Below are positions 1 through 5,742 of a stretch of 5,742 nucleotides of DNA, piece by piece. This DNA comes from Spirochaetaceae bacterium (lineage in GTDB: Bacteria; Spirochaetota; Spirochaetia; Treponematales; Breznakiellaceae), in assembly GCA_031255395.1 (NCBI GenBank), contig JAIRSQ010000154.1:1-5742 (forward strand), given 5' to 3'. Position numbers and translations under genes: made by a program. The notes beneath the pieces were generated by a model. The model was not told the DNA's origin. It worked only from the letters and a program-made list of their open reading frames with translations, and ran no database searches. Position 1 is the first letter of the stretch. Each line of letters starts with the position of its first letter.

Positions 1-1
1 G

Positions 2-310
2 CTGAACGTGGTAAAGGCGATTCAGTATTCCGAAACCGGGCATGGGGACGGCCCGCCAAAGGTACTCGTTGTATGCCCGCCGCCGTTGCTGGACGCTCCT
101 ATGTTTGGCGACATTTTTAACGGAAGTGCCGCCGTTTCAAGAAAATTGCCGCCCTATTATCGGCAAATATGCAAGGAAAGCGGCGCGGCCTTCCTTGACG
201 CGGGCGGCGTCATCGAGACAAGCCCGGCGGACGGCATCCATCTTGAATCTTCCGCACATCTGCGTCTTGCCGAAGCGGTGGCGAACATAGCGCGCGGCAT
301 GACGGCTTAA
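2..310 (+). CDS. SGNH-family hydrolase, arylesterase-like (C-terminal part only)
   Basis: This is the last ~102 codons of a serine esterase of the SGNH/GDSL hydrolase fold. The frame is open to the left edge, so the nucleophile serine (GDS block) and the Gly/Asn oxyanion blocks lie outside the window. A GTG at position 8 is in frame but is probably internal, because the sequence there already corresponds to the middle of the domain. Seen: a buried strand followed by a proline run (KVLVVCPPPLL), then GAAFLDAG, then SPADGIHLESSAHLRLAEAV. The DGIH tetrapeptide is the family's block V, supplying the catalytic Asp and His. The GPPKVLVVCPPP stretch resembles the arylesterase branch of the family, which hydrolyses small acyl or aryl esters; the true substrate cannot be read from this fragment. 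It ends with TAA and converges on the cca gene with a 16-base gap. Family assignment is firm, substrate unknown. Confidence 0.85.
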   Translation: MNVVKAIQYSETGHGDGPPKVLVVCPPPLLDAPMFGDIFNGSAAVSRKLPPYYRQICKESGAAFLDAGGVIETSPADGIHLESSAHLRLAEAVANIARGMTA

Positions 311-326
311 AGGCGGCTTGCGCTAA

Positions 327-1697
327 TCATGTAGCCTCCGCCATTTTCATGGCTGTCTCCAGAAGTTTTTCTTTGGTGTTCAGTGCCGGATCGTCGATCA
401 CAGCCTCCAAAAGCCGGCGCAAAACAATACCCATAAGTTTGCCGCTTGGAATTCCCGCTTCCATCAGATCCTTGCCGTCAACGGCAAGATCCTTTAACGA
501 GAGGGCGCGGCTTTCGGCAAGCGCGTCCGATACGCGGTCGCGGAAGTCGAGCGACAGGTTAGGCGGAGGTTCCGCTCCGCGCGTACCGAACGAGTCGGCG
601 CGGCGCAGGTCGAACAGAGCGTTTAGATTCTCCTCACCGACGCGGCGAACAAAACGGCGTACGGCGCTGGCGCTCCACGCGTCTGTATAATTTAACATAT
701 GTTCCCTGACAAGGAGCGCCGTTTCGTCGATAACGGCGTTTGGGTAACGGAGCCGCTTCATTATCGCCCTGGTAATTTCCTCCGATATGGCTTCGTGGTT
801 GTAAAACGTCAGCGCCCCCTCGCCGTCAAGACGCGCCGCCGCCGGTTTCCCGATGTCGTGAAACAGCGCAGCAAGCCGGACGGTCTGTTTGTAACCGTTA
901 CGCGCCGCGTAGTCGCAGGCGAGCAGGCTATGGGCAAGCACGTCAAAACTATGATACCCATTTTGCTCTACGCCGCGGCAGCGTTCAAGCTCAGGCAGCG
1001 CAAGTTTCAAAAGCCCGCATCTTTCCATATGCAGCAGAGCAACGGACGGCCTTGCGGACGCGATAATTTTGTCAAACTCGGTTTTCACGCGCTCCGCCGA
1101 AACTGGAAGTATCATCGCCGGGTTCCGCCTAATCGCCCTCAGCAGTTCGCCGTCAACCTCGAAACCTAGCTGTGAAGCGAAACGCAGAGCCCGTAGCGCG
1201 CGCAGGCCGTCTTCGTTCAGGCGGTCTTCGGCCAGTCCCGCGCAACGGATCAATTTTTTTTCGATGTCGGCCCTGCCGCCAAACGGGTCTATGATACGGC
1301 CATCCGGCAGGCTGGCGGCTATCGCGTTCATGGTAAAATCGCGGCGCGAAAGATCGTCCTCTATGCGGGACGCATAGAGGACGCTGTCGGGATGCCGCCC
1401 GTCCCCGTAATCTCCGTCTATGCGGAACGCGGTAACCTCAATGGAATGTTTTTTATAGCGGACTGTAACGGTGCCGTGTTTTATGCCTGTGGGTATTACG
1501 CGGGGAAACATACGCATGACATCTTCGGGCGCGGCATTGCTGGCAATGTCCCAGTCAACATGACGCTCGCCCCGCAGAATATCCCGCACCGCGCCTCCCA
1601 CCAGAAACGCCTGTTTGCCGCTCGCAACAAAAACGGCGGCAATTTCCCGCAGTAACGGCGGAACAGCTATCCTGTCGATTCTTGTCGCGCCGCGCAT
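327..1697 (-). CDS. cca: tRNA CCA-adding nucleotidyltransferase with HD domain (class II)
   Basis: Builds or repairs the 3'-CCA end of tRNAs in the cytoplasm from CTP and ATP without a nucleic-acid template. The 456-residue protein shows the class II poly(A) polymerase/CCA head in order: LVGGAVRD (residues 32-39), the metal-binding DWD (48-50), a complete flexible-loop region (about 91-109, with DGRHPD), RRDFTMNA (118-125), and EDGLRALRALRFA (162-174), whose EDxxR is the nucleotide-templating motif. An HD phosphohydrolase domain follows: H256, the LFHDIGKP motif (H280, D281), H301 and the REHMLNY segment. The undeleted loop favours a full CCA-adding enzyme over a CC-only one, though sequence alone does not settle this. 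The ATG at 1695-1697 gives a normal-length N-terminus; its weak Shine-Dalgarno (GGGCGG, 1708-1713) touches the stop codon of the preceding gene, so translational coupling is likely. It is the last gene of the three-gene unit. A perfect 13-bp inverted repeat lies inside it at 1355-1383. Confidence 0.93.
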   Translation of the reverse strand: MRGATRIDRIAVPPLLREIAAVFVASGKQAFLVGGAVRDILRGERHVDWDIASNAAPEDVMRMFPRVIPTGIKHGTVTVRYKKHSIEVTAFRIDGDYGDGRHPDSVLYASRIEDDLSRRDFTMNAIAASLPDGRIIDPFGGRADIEKKLIRCAGLAEDRLNEDGLRALRALRFASQLGFEVDGELLRAIRRNPAMILPVSAERVKTEFDKIIASARPSVALLHMERCGLLKLALPELERCRGVEQNGYHSFDVLAHSLLACDYAARNGYKQTVRLAALFHDIGKPAAARLDGEGALTFYNHEAISEEITRAIMKRLRYPNAVIDETALLVREHMLNYTDAWSASAVRRFVRRVGEENLNALFDLRRADSFGTRGAEPPPNLSLDFRDRVSDALAESRALSLKDLAVDGKDLMEAGIPSGKLMGIVLRRLLEAVIDDPALNTKEKLLETAMKMAEAT

Positions 1698-1712
1698 GGC
1701 AGAACGGCCGCC

Positions 1713-4403
1713 CTACAGTTTTGCGGCGGTAATATTTTTTACCGTGTACGTTACCTTTTCGCCGTTGATCGCAAAATCAAACTTTTCGTCTTTATGCTTG
1801 TTCATCAGGGAACCGCCAAACGGAGACAGGTACGAAATAATCCTGTTGTCCGGATCTGATTCCCACGGACCGAGAATGGTGTAAACGTCTTCCGTGCCTT
1901 TGGATTCGTTGGCGAGCGTAACTACAGTCCCGAACGAAACGCGGGAAGTATTAACGGAGGCAGGATCGAAAAGCTGGGCGCGTTCTATTTCATTCTTCAA
2001 TTTTACGACTGTAGAATTAAGGATCTCCTGTTTTTCTTTCGCCGCCTTGTATTCCGCGTTCTCGCGCAGATCGCCCAGCGACAGCGCGAACGCTATCTCT
2101 TTCGAGTTTGCGGGAATATCTTCTGTCATTATGCGCTCAAGCTGCAATTCTTTTTCTTTGTATTTCGCGACGGTAACGAACAGCGTGCGGGACGCCGTAT
2201 CTTTTTCAACCGCGCCAAAAAATTTAAAGTCGGGAAACCTGTCGAGAATACGGTTCTTCAGTTTCAGCTTGTCCGCCGGATCGAGGTCCTTTACGTCCTC
2301 CACAAGCGTATAAACGCGCACGATAGCTTCGCGGCTCGCGTCGCCGATATAATTTTCTAGCAGATTCTCTTTGAACAAAATAGCGTATGCCTGCTTGTTT
2401 ATTTTTTTGTTGTCCGTAGTGTCACGATGATTGTCGATCTCGCGGTATGTCAATTCAAGCAGATAGACAAGCGTAATGATTATCTTTTCTTCGGTCATTC
2501 CCGCCTTTATAAACAGCGGGTCTTCGCGGTAATTTTTATAGAGCCATACGACAGCTTCGCGGTTGTCCTTGTAATTTTCAAAACATCCGCGAATCATCGC
2601 GACTATTTTGTTTTCGGCTCCGGCCTGTTTCAGGTCGTCAATTACGGATTTCAGCAGCGCATGCGGAAAAAGGCTGATATAAATGTCCTCCCAAGATGGT
2701 ATAAAAAGTTTGATCTGTGAAAGAAAATCTTTTTTTATTTTTTCGTCTTTGATTTTCCGAAAAAGCGAAGATGGATTTTCGATATTCGCGAACAGCGCGG
2801 TAAAATTTAGATGGACAAGCGGATTCAGGAACGGATACGAGGCTACAAGGTCTTTTAGCAGAAGGTACGAGCTTACAGCCTGTTCATTCACCGGCATATT
2901 CGGCTTTAAGTGTCCGGCAAAAAACACCGCCATCTCGTTAAAGCGCTCCGAATCGGGCTCTATATTTTTTATTTCCTTTACGAATTCTTTAATCAGCGCA
3001 AGCCTGTTAAAGAATTTTTTTTCGGCCTTAAATTCGGCGTACAGTTTTTCTTCCTTGCTTAAAGAGCGGTCGCGCACCGTGAAAACGTTTATATTGGCGG
3101 AGCTTACGCCGAACAGCGGATTGTCTTTCAGAATGCTATGGGCCTTGGCGTTCCACGACGGCCATTCGCCGGCGGTAAGCACGGAGGGGACAAGCTCTGC
3201 CTTTATCCGCTTAATGTCGCAAAGGTTGTCATAACTTTTTATTATAGTTTTTAACGCCCATTCAGGGTCGTTTTTTATCTTTTCGCGAAGTTTTTCCTTG
3301 TTCATGGTCGCTTTCAAAACCCAGATATGGTTTTTTTCCAGCGTCTGCAACGCGTCAACCGCCATTTTAAGCGACATACTGTGCGAGCGTTTTTTTGCGA
3401 AGTCTATTACAATATCGTCGCCTTCGGCGCTTGCGATACGGCCCACGCCCCAGGTTCTGTGAAAGACAAAATTTCCTTTGTCAAACGCTATATGTTTTTC
3501 AAAATCCATGATCGCTTCATGCACGTTGCGCCAATTCTGCGTAAGGTTCGATATGCGTATATATTCTTCAAGCTGGCTGTGCCGCGCGTATTTTTGCCTG
3601 AAGCATTCCGTTATTTCTTTTCTCGCGAAGTTATCGCGCTCGTCATAGTTCAGTATATGTTTTAATATTGTTATTGACGTATTGATATCGCCGCGTTTTT
3701 TGCATGAATTGTGCACGTCGGTAAGCAACAAAACCGCCTTGTCCGCGCTGATATTTTTTGCGACCTTGCCTTGCACGGAAAAAAAGAAGTCTGTGTCTTC
3801 AGGGTAGTAATCCAGCAATTTAAGCCATATTTCGCGCACGTTAGTAAAGAGCTGCTTGTTAATATACCTGTGCAACGATTTCTTAAAGTAATCCGTAGCC
3901 TCGTCAATATCCGACAATTTTTCGGCGCGCTCCGCGAGCAGTTTGGCAAGGTCCGCTTCTTCCGCGTCTATTTTTACGATCCGCTTCCACGCGTCGAGCA
4001 TTTTTTCCTCGTCGTTATCGTTCTTGTAACACTCGCTTAGCGTGCGTAGCGCGAATTTTGATTCGCCGTATTCAAGCACGCGCTCGCAAAGATACTTTAC
4101 AATATTCCATTTGTGATTATCCACAAAAATGCCGACAAGGCTGATAAGCGCGGCATCGTCTATGCGGCGCTGCGAAAGGGCGATCATGCCGGAAAAATAG
4201 ACGGCTATGATGCTGTTTTTTGAATGGCTAAGATGCTCTTCGCATATATTCTTAATATCGTCGCAGGTATGTTCCTTTTTTGCCTGTTCAAGCACAAGAT
4301 CAAGTTCTTTGAACCGGTCTATCGAATAATTGCCGAGGGTCGCCCTTGTAAATTTTTCTTCGTTGAGCATATTTTGCACGTCTTTTAGAAGCGCTTCTGA
4401 CAT
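1713..4403 (-). CDS. greA: GreA-type transcript cleavage factor with giant helical/TPR-like N-terminal extension
   Basis: GreA binds the RNA polymerase secondary channel and stimulates cleavage of backtracked RNA. Here that function sits in the last ~150 of 896 residues. A coiled-coil domain (about 745-812) contains GDLRENAEYKAAKEKQ, the family tip motif with both key acidic residues (D778, E781). The FKBP-like C-terminal domain follows (about 821-892; ILGPWESDPDN, ISYLSPFGGSLM). Residues 1-~740 form an extension: helical repeats with TPR-like spacing (about 117-287), a short beta-rich SH3/Tudor-like module (about 309-355; GNFVFHRTWGVGRI), a Trp-rich linker (about 413-444; EWPSWNAKAHSILKDNPLFG), then further helices. 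From memory this matches the ~900-residue GreA of Treponema and Borrelia. Start choice: a GTG at 4425-4427 would extend the frame by 8 codons, but AAGGAAGGA lies inside that stretch, 7 bases before the ATG at 4401-4403, so the ATG is preferred. The gene is visibly more AT- and Lys/Ile/Phe-rich than cca. Confidence 0.9.
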   Translation of the reverse strand: MSEALLKDVQNMLNEEKFTRATLGNYSIDRFKELDLVLEQAKKEHTCDDIKNICEEHLSHSKNSIIAVYFSGMIALSQRRIDDAALISLVGIFVDNHKWNIVKYLCERVLEYGESKFALRTLSECYKNDNDEEKMLDAWKRIVKIDAEEADLAKLLAERAEKLSDIDEATDYFKKSLHRYINKQLFTNVREIWLKLLDYYPEDTDFFFSVQGKVAKNISADKAVLLLTDVHNSCKKRGDINTSITILKHILNYDERDNFARKEITECFRQKYARHSQLEEYIRISNLTQNWRNVHEAIMDFEKHIAFDKGNFVFHRTWGVGRIASAEGDDIVIDFAKKRSHSMSLKMAVDALQTLEKNHIWVLKATMNKEKLREKIKNDPEWALKTIIKSYDNLCDIKRIKAELVPSVLTAGEWPSWNAKAHSILKDNPLFGVSSANINVFTVRDRSLSKEEKLYAEFKAEKKFFNRLALIKEFVKEIKNIEPDSERFNEMAVFFAGHLKPNMPVNEQAVSSYLLLKDLVASYPFLNPLVHLNFTALFANIENPSSLFRKIKDEKIKKDFLSQIKLFIPSWEDIYISLFPHALLKSVIDDLKQAGAENKIVAMIRGCFENYKDNREAVVWLYKNYREDPLFIKAGMTEEKIIITLVYLLELTYREIDNHRDTTDNKKINKQAYAILFKENLLENYIGDASREAIVRVYTLVEDVKDLDPADKLKLKNRILDRFPDFKFFGAVEKDTASRTLFVTVAKYKEKELQLERIMTEDIPANSKEIAFALSLGDLRENAEYKAAKEKQEILNSTVVKLKNEIERAQLFDPASVNTSRVSFGTVVTLANESKGTEDVYTILGPWESDPDNRIISYLSPFGGSLMNKHKDEKFDFAINGEKVTYTVKNITAAKL

Positions 4404-4410
4404 AATCAAA

Positions 4411-4419
4411 TCCTTCCTT
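4411..4419 (-). promoter_or_regulatory. Strong ribosome binding site that fixes the greA start
   Basis: Read on the minus strand this is AAGGAAGGA, nearly a full anti-Shine-Dalgarno match, 7 bases before the ATG at 4401-4403. It lies just after the TAA of the upstream TPR gene (4421-4423). It would be inside the coding sequence if the upstream GTG (4425-4427) were used, so it argues against that longer form. Confidence 0.85.
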
Positions 4420-4420
4420 A

Positions 4421-5407
4421 TTAACACATATACCGCTCAAAAATGACCGGTTTGATTATCTTTATTTTTAATTTTATCTCGTCAATCAAGGCATGGCCGC
4501 CGCCTGAGCCTTCGTAATGGTCTATCAGCCTAAAATATCTGTTCAGCAGCGCCGGAGTTAAAATCTTTTCGTCTTTGCGGCTGCCGCGCAGTTCGCTTTC
4601 CAAATCAAAAATCTGCTGTTTCAGCCTGCCCGCTTCGGATGGTTTGAGCTCCCGTTTTACCGTGAAAACGCCCAGCACCGCCCCGTAAACCGGAATCCAT
4701 TCCCGCAATTCCGCTCCGGTATAACCCATGTTTTCAACGTGCCGGACAAGTTCAAGTATCAGATCCGACTCTAAATTATGCAGATCGACCGCCTGTGGCC
4801 CTATAAAAAAAGCCTCGCGAAACAGCGCCTTGGCCGCCTTTGTTTCTCCAAGCAGCGCGTAAACGTCTGCCAGCGCGGAAATAGCCGCCGCGTCCTCCCG
4901 CTTGAACCTGACCGCCTGCTTAAGGTAGTCCAGCGCGTCCTCATACCTGCCCATCCCCTTATAGCAACGTCCAACCTGCTCCAGAAGTTCAGGGTCATGC
5001 CTCATGCTACCGTCCGCAAGAACCGCCTGATAGTTTCGTAACGCAAGCCCGTACACGAACCGCTTAACGGCATACTGGCACCCGTCATACACGTTTCCGA
5101 CACGCTCAAGGAAACCGTAATAGCTCTTCCACTGGGAAAGCAGAAAATTGCCCCTGCTACAGGGGTCGCAAGCGTCCGCGGCGTTATCAAGATTTTTTAT
5201 CCGTTCCATCCACCATTTCAAGCATTTTAACGCGTAAAGCGCCTCTTGTTGAGTATAATCAGCGCGTAAAGCCTGCTCCAGCTTTAAAAGCGCTTCCTTC
5301 GGCTTAGTCTCCTTCATATTTTTGTAGGCTTCATGGATAAAGTTCCGCGCCAAAGTGTTCGCGTCCGTCCCGTCCGCCGCTCCATGAAGCGGATTTTCCG
5401 CCTCCAT
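4421..5407 (-). CDS. TPR-repeat protein of unknown function, first gene of the greA-cca unit
   Basis: Predicted 328-residue soluble protein; no signal peptide or membrane segment is visible. TPR repeats are helix-turn-helix pairs used as protein-binding scaffolds. A TPR-like pair lies at about 20-52 (AYKNMKETKPKEALLKLEQAL). Two clear TPRs follow at about 138-172 (LLEQVGRCYKGMGRYEDALD) and 173-206 (ISALADVYALLGETKAAKAL), with the expected small and aromatic residues. A Cys pair (CDPC, 80-83) precedes them. The C-terminal third is charged and helical with no motif I recognise. Start: a GTG at 5423-5425 adds six codons, but the promoter-like boxes upstream would leave it almost no leader. The ATG at 5405-5407 has GGGAG 6 bases upstream, so it is preferred. 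The gene ends 17 bases before greA and probably shares its transcript. The partner is unknown; the helical extension of the neighbouring GreA or RNA polymerase are reasonable guesses only. Confidence 0.8.
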   Translation of the reverse strand: MEAENPLHGAADGTDANTLARNFIHEAYKNMKETKPKEALLKLEQALRADYTQQEALYALKCLKWWMERIKNLDNAADACDPCSRGNFLLSQWKSYYGFLERVGNVYDGCQYAVKRFVYGLALRNYQAVLADGSMRHDPELLEQVGRCYKGMGRYEDALDYLKQAVRFKREDAAAISALADVYALLGETKAAKALFREAFFIGPQAVDLHNLESDLILELVRHVENMGYTGAELREWIPVYGAVLGVFTVKRELKPSEAGRLKQQIFDLESELRGSRKDEKILTPALLNRYFRLIDHYEGSGGGHALIDEIKLKIKIIKPVIFERYMC

Positions 5408-5413
5408 TCTCCG

Positions 5414-5418
5414 CTCCC
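5414..5418 (-). promoter_or_regulatory. Ribosome binding site of the TPR gene
   Basis: GGGAG on the minus strand, 6 bases before the ATG at 5405-5407. The alternative GTG at 5423-5425 has only a G-rich run directly abutting it, which is too close to act as a normal Shine-Dalgarno. This site therefore supports the shorter 328-residue protein. Confidence 0.6.
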
Positions 5419-5435
5419 GTTTCACCCCCGCCTAT

Positions 5436-5464
5436 ATTATTGCCGACACACACATTTTTTACAA
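5436..5464 (-). promoter_or_regulatory. Putative sigma70-type promoter of the TPR-greA-cca operon
   Basis: On the minus strand, TTGTAA (5459-5464; 4 of 6 matches to TTGACA) is followed after exactly 17 bases by AATAAT (5436-5441; 5 of 6 matches to TATAAT). Transcription would begin near 5429, leaving a leader of about 22 bases to the ATG at 5407. The boxes lie in a locally AT-rich patch within GC-rich surroundings. Overlapping -10 choices shifted by one or two bases are also possible. Prediction from consensus only. Confidence 0.5.
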
Positions 5465-5467
5465 CCC

Positions 5468-5487
5468 CGCCGGAGCCCGCTCCGGCG
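5468..5487. repeat. Perfect 9-bp GC-rich palindrome next to the operon promoter
   Basis: Arms CGCCGGAGC (5468-5476) and GCTCCGGCG (5479-5487) are exact reverse complements with a 2-base centre. The palindrome begins 3 bases beyond the -35-like box of the TPR promoter and lies 22 bases before the ribosome binding site of the divergent reading frame. Neither side carries a T-run, so it does not look like a standard intrinsic terminator. It could be an operator for a dimeric regulator, or a hairpin in a transcript entering from the right. Confidence 0.55.
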
Positions 5488-5509
5488 ATTGGCCTTTGCC
5501 CAGTCTGAC

Positions 5510-5514
5510 AGGAG
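5510..5514 (+). promoter_or_regulatory. Ribosome binding site of the small divergent reading frame
   Basis: AGGAG lies 9 bases before the GTG at 5524-5526. An in-frame TGA at 5506-5508 means this GTG is the only usable start in the frame, so the site and the start support each other. Confidence 0.5.
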
Positions 5515-5523
5515 CGAAAACAA

Positions 5524-5714
5524 GTGCGGAGTACAACGGACAAGGAAAAGCGGCCGGGAAAGAAAGAGCAAGAACGGCTCGCGGCCACAGAGAAGGACCG
5601 GCTCTTGAAAATAACGAAAAACGGGGATCGTGTCCGGCGCGTTAGGGTATTCGGGCGAATATTTTGTTGCGCTTGGACGAAGACGGCGCGGACAAACAAA
5701 TGTGGGAACCGTAA
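5524..5714 (+). pseudogene. Small basic hypothetical protein, divergent to the operon, apparently frameshifted
   Basis: I do not recognise this protein. A GTG start with AGGAG 9 bases upstream opens a Lys/Arg/Glu-rich frame with coding-like codons (ERLAATEKDRLLKITKNGD, RVRRVRVFG). After position 5655 the same frame turns into unlikely sequence (IFCCAWTKTARTNKCGNRKR, stop at 5719-5721). Meanwhile a neighbouring frame becomes plausible (ANILLRLDEDGADKQMWEP) and ends with TAA at 5712-5714. Adding one G to the GGG run at 5653-5655 joins the two halves into one 63-residue protein. The break may be a sequencing error in a homopolymer, a true disabling mutation, or programmed slippage. If the gene is intact as written, the product is 65 residues ending at 5721. 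No domain, signal peptide or membrane segment is visible. Its orientation is divergent from the TPR-greA-cca unit, with the 9-bp palindrome and promoter-like boxes between them. Confidence 0.4.
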
Positions 5715-5742
5715 GCGATAGCCGAACAATGCGGTTGCCAAG

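Noticed and set aside
312..347. GGCGG (312-316) with CCGCC (338-342) followed by TTTT, as a terminator between the convergent genes
   Set aside because: Only 5 bp pair, the loop is about 21 bases, the T-run is just four bases, and the right arm lies inside the cca coding sequence. Too weak to call.
699..1169. 156-codon plus-strand frame opposite the cca gene
   Set aside because: It is antisense to a well-supported gene with all family motifs and has no motif of its own; it is a shadow frame.
2683..3234. 183-codon plus-strand frame opposite greA
   Set aside because: Ser/Phe-rich composition typical of the reverse strand of a Lys/Glu/Ile-rich gene, with no independent motif.
5703..5740. Possible hairpin after the small divergent gene (AACCG with CGGTT)
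   Set aside because: Five paired bases with a loop of about 20 and no T-run visible before the window ends; not enough for a terminator.
5331..5741. Long minus-strand open frame upstream of the TPR gene
   Set aside because: It starts at a TTG at the window edge, has low-complexity Ser/Arg/Gly composition with no recognisable motif, and overlaps the better supported TPR gene in another frame.
5630..5742. Plus-strand open frame from a GTG at 5630 to the window end (SGALGYSGEYFVALGRRRRG)
   Set aside because: The first residues look plausible, but no ribosome binding site is properly spaced and the later part looks non-coding. It competes with the frameshift explanation, which accounts for the same bases better.

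Overview
The window looks like spirochaete chromosome, most likely a Treponema-type bacterium of moderate GC content. The main reason is the large central gene. It encodes a GreA-type transcript-cleavage factor whose usual ~160-residue body sits at the end of a ~740-residue helical, TPR-like extension. From memory, giant GreA proteins of about 900 residues are typical of Treponema and Borrelia. The organism call is an inference from this architecture; I could not run a database search.

Layout. Positions 2-310 (+) hold the C-terminal end of an SGNH-family (arylesterase-like) hydrolase cut by the window edge. After a 16-base convergent gap, three genes read leftwards on the minus strand as a tight unit. 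In transcription order they are a TPR-repeat protein (5407-4421), the TPR-GreA fusion (4403-1713) and an HD-domain tRNA CCA-adding nucleotidyltransferase (1697-327). The intergenic gaps are 17 and 15 bases, which supports one operon. A sigma70-like promoter (boxes 5459-5464 and 5436-5441, 17-base spacer) sits just upstream of the first gene. It predicts a leader of about 22 bases and favours the ATG at 5407 over the GTG at 5425.

Positions 5408-5742 hold that promoter, a perfect 9-bp palindrome (5468-5487), and a small divergent reading frame starting with GTG at 5524 behind a good AGGAG. It appears to carry a one-base frameshift at a G-run (5653-5655). If one G is restored it reads as a 63-residue basic protein ending at 5714, which I do not recognise.

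Functionally, the operon joins RNA polymerase rescue and proofreading (GreA) with tRNA 3'-end maturation (CCA enzyme), led by a TPR scaffold protein of unknown role. The most notable points are the domain architecture of the GreA fusion, including a central SH3/Tudor-like module; a perfect 13-bp hairpin inside the cca coding sequence; and the probable frameshifted divergent gene. I saw no RNA genes, insertion sequences, CRISPR arrays or other clear mobile elements.
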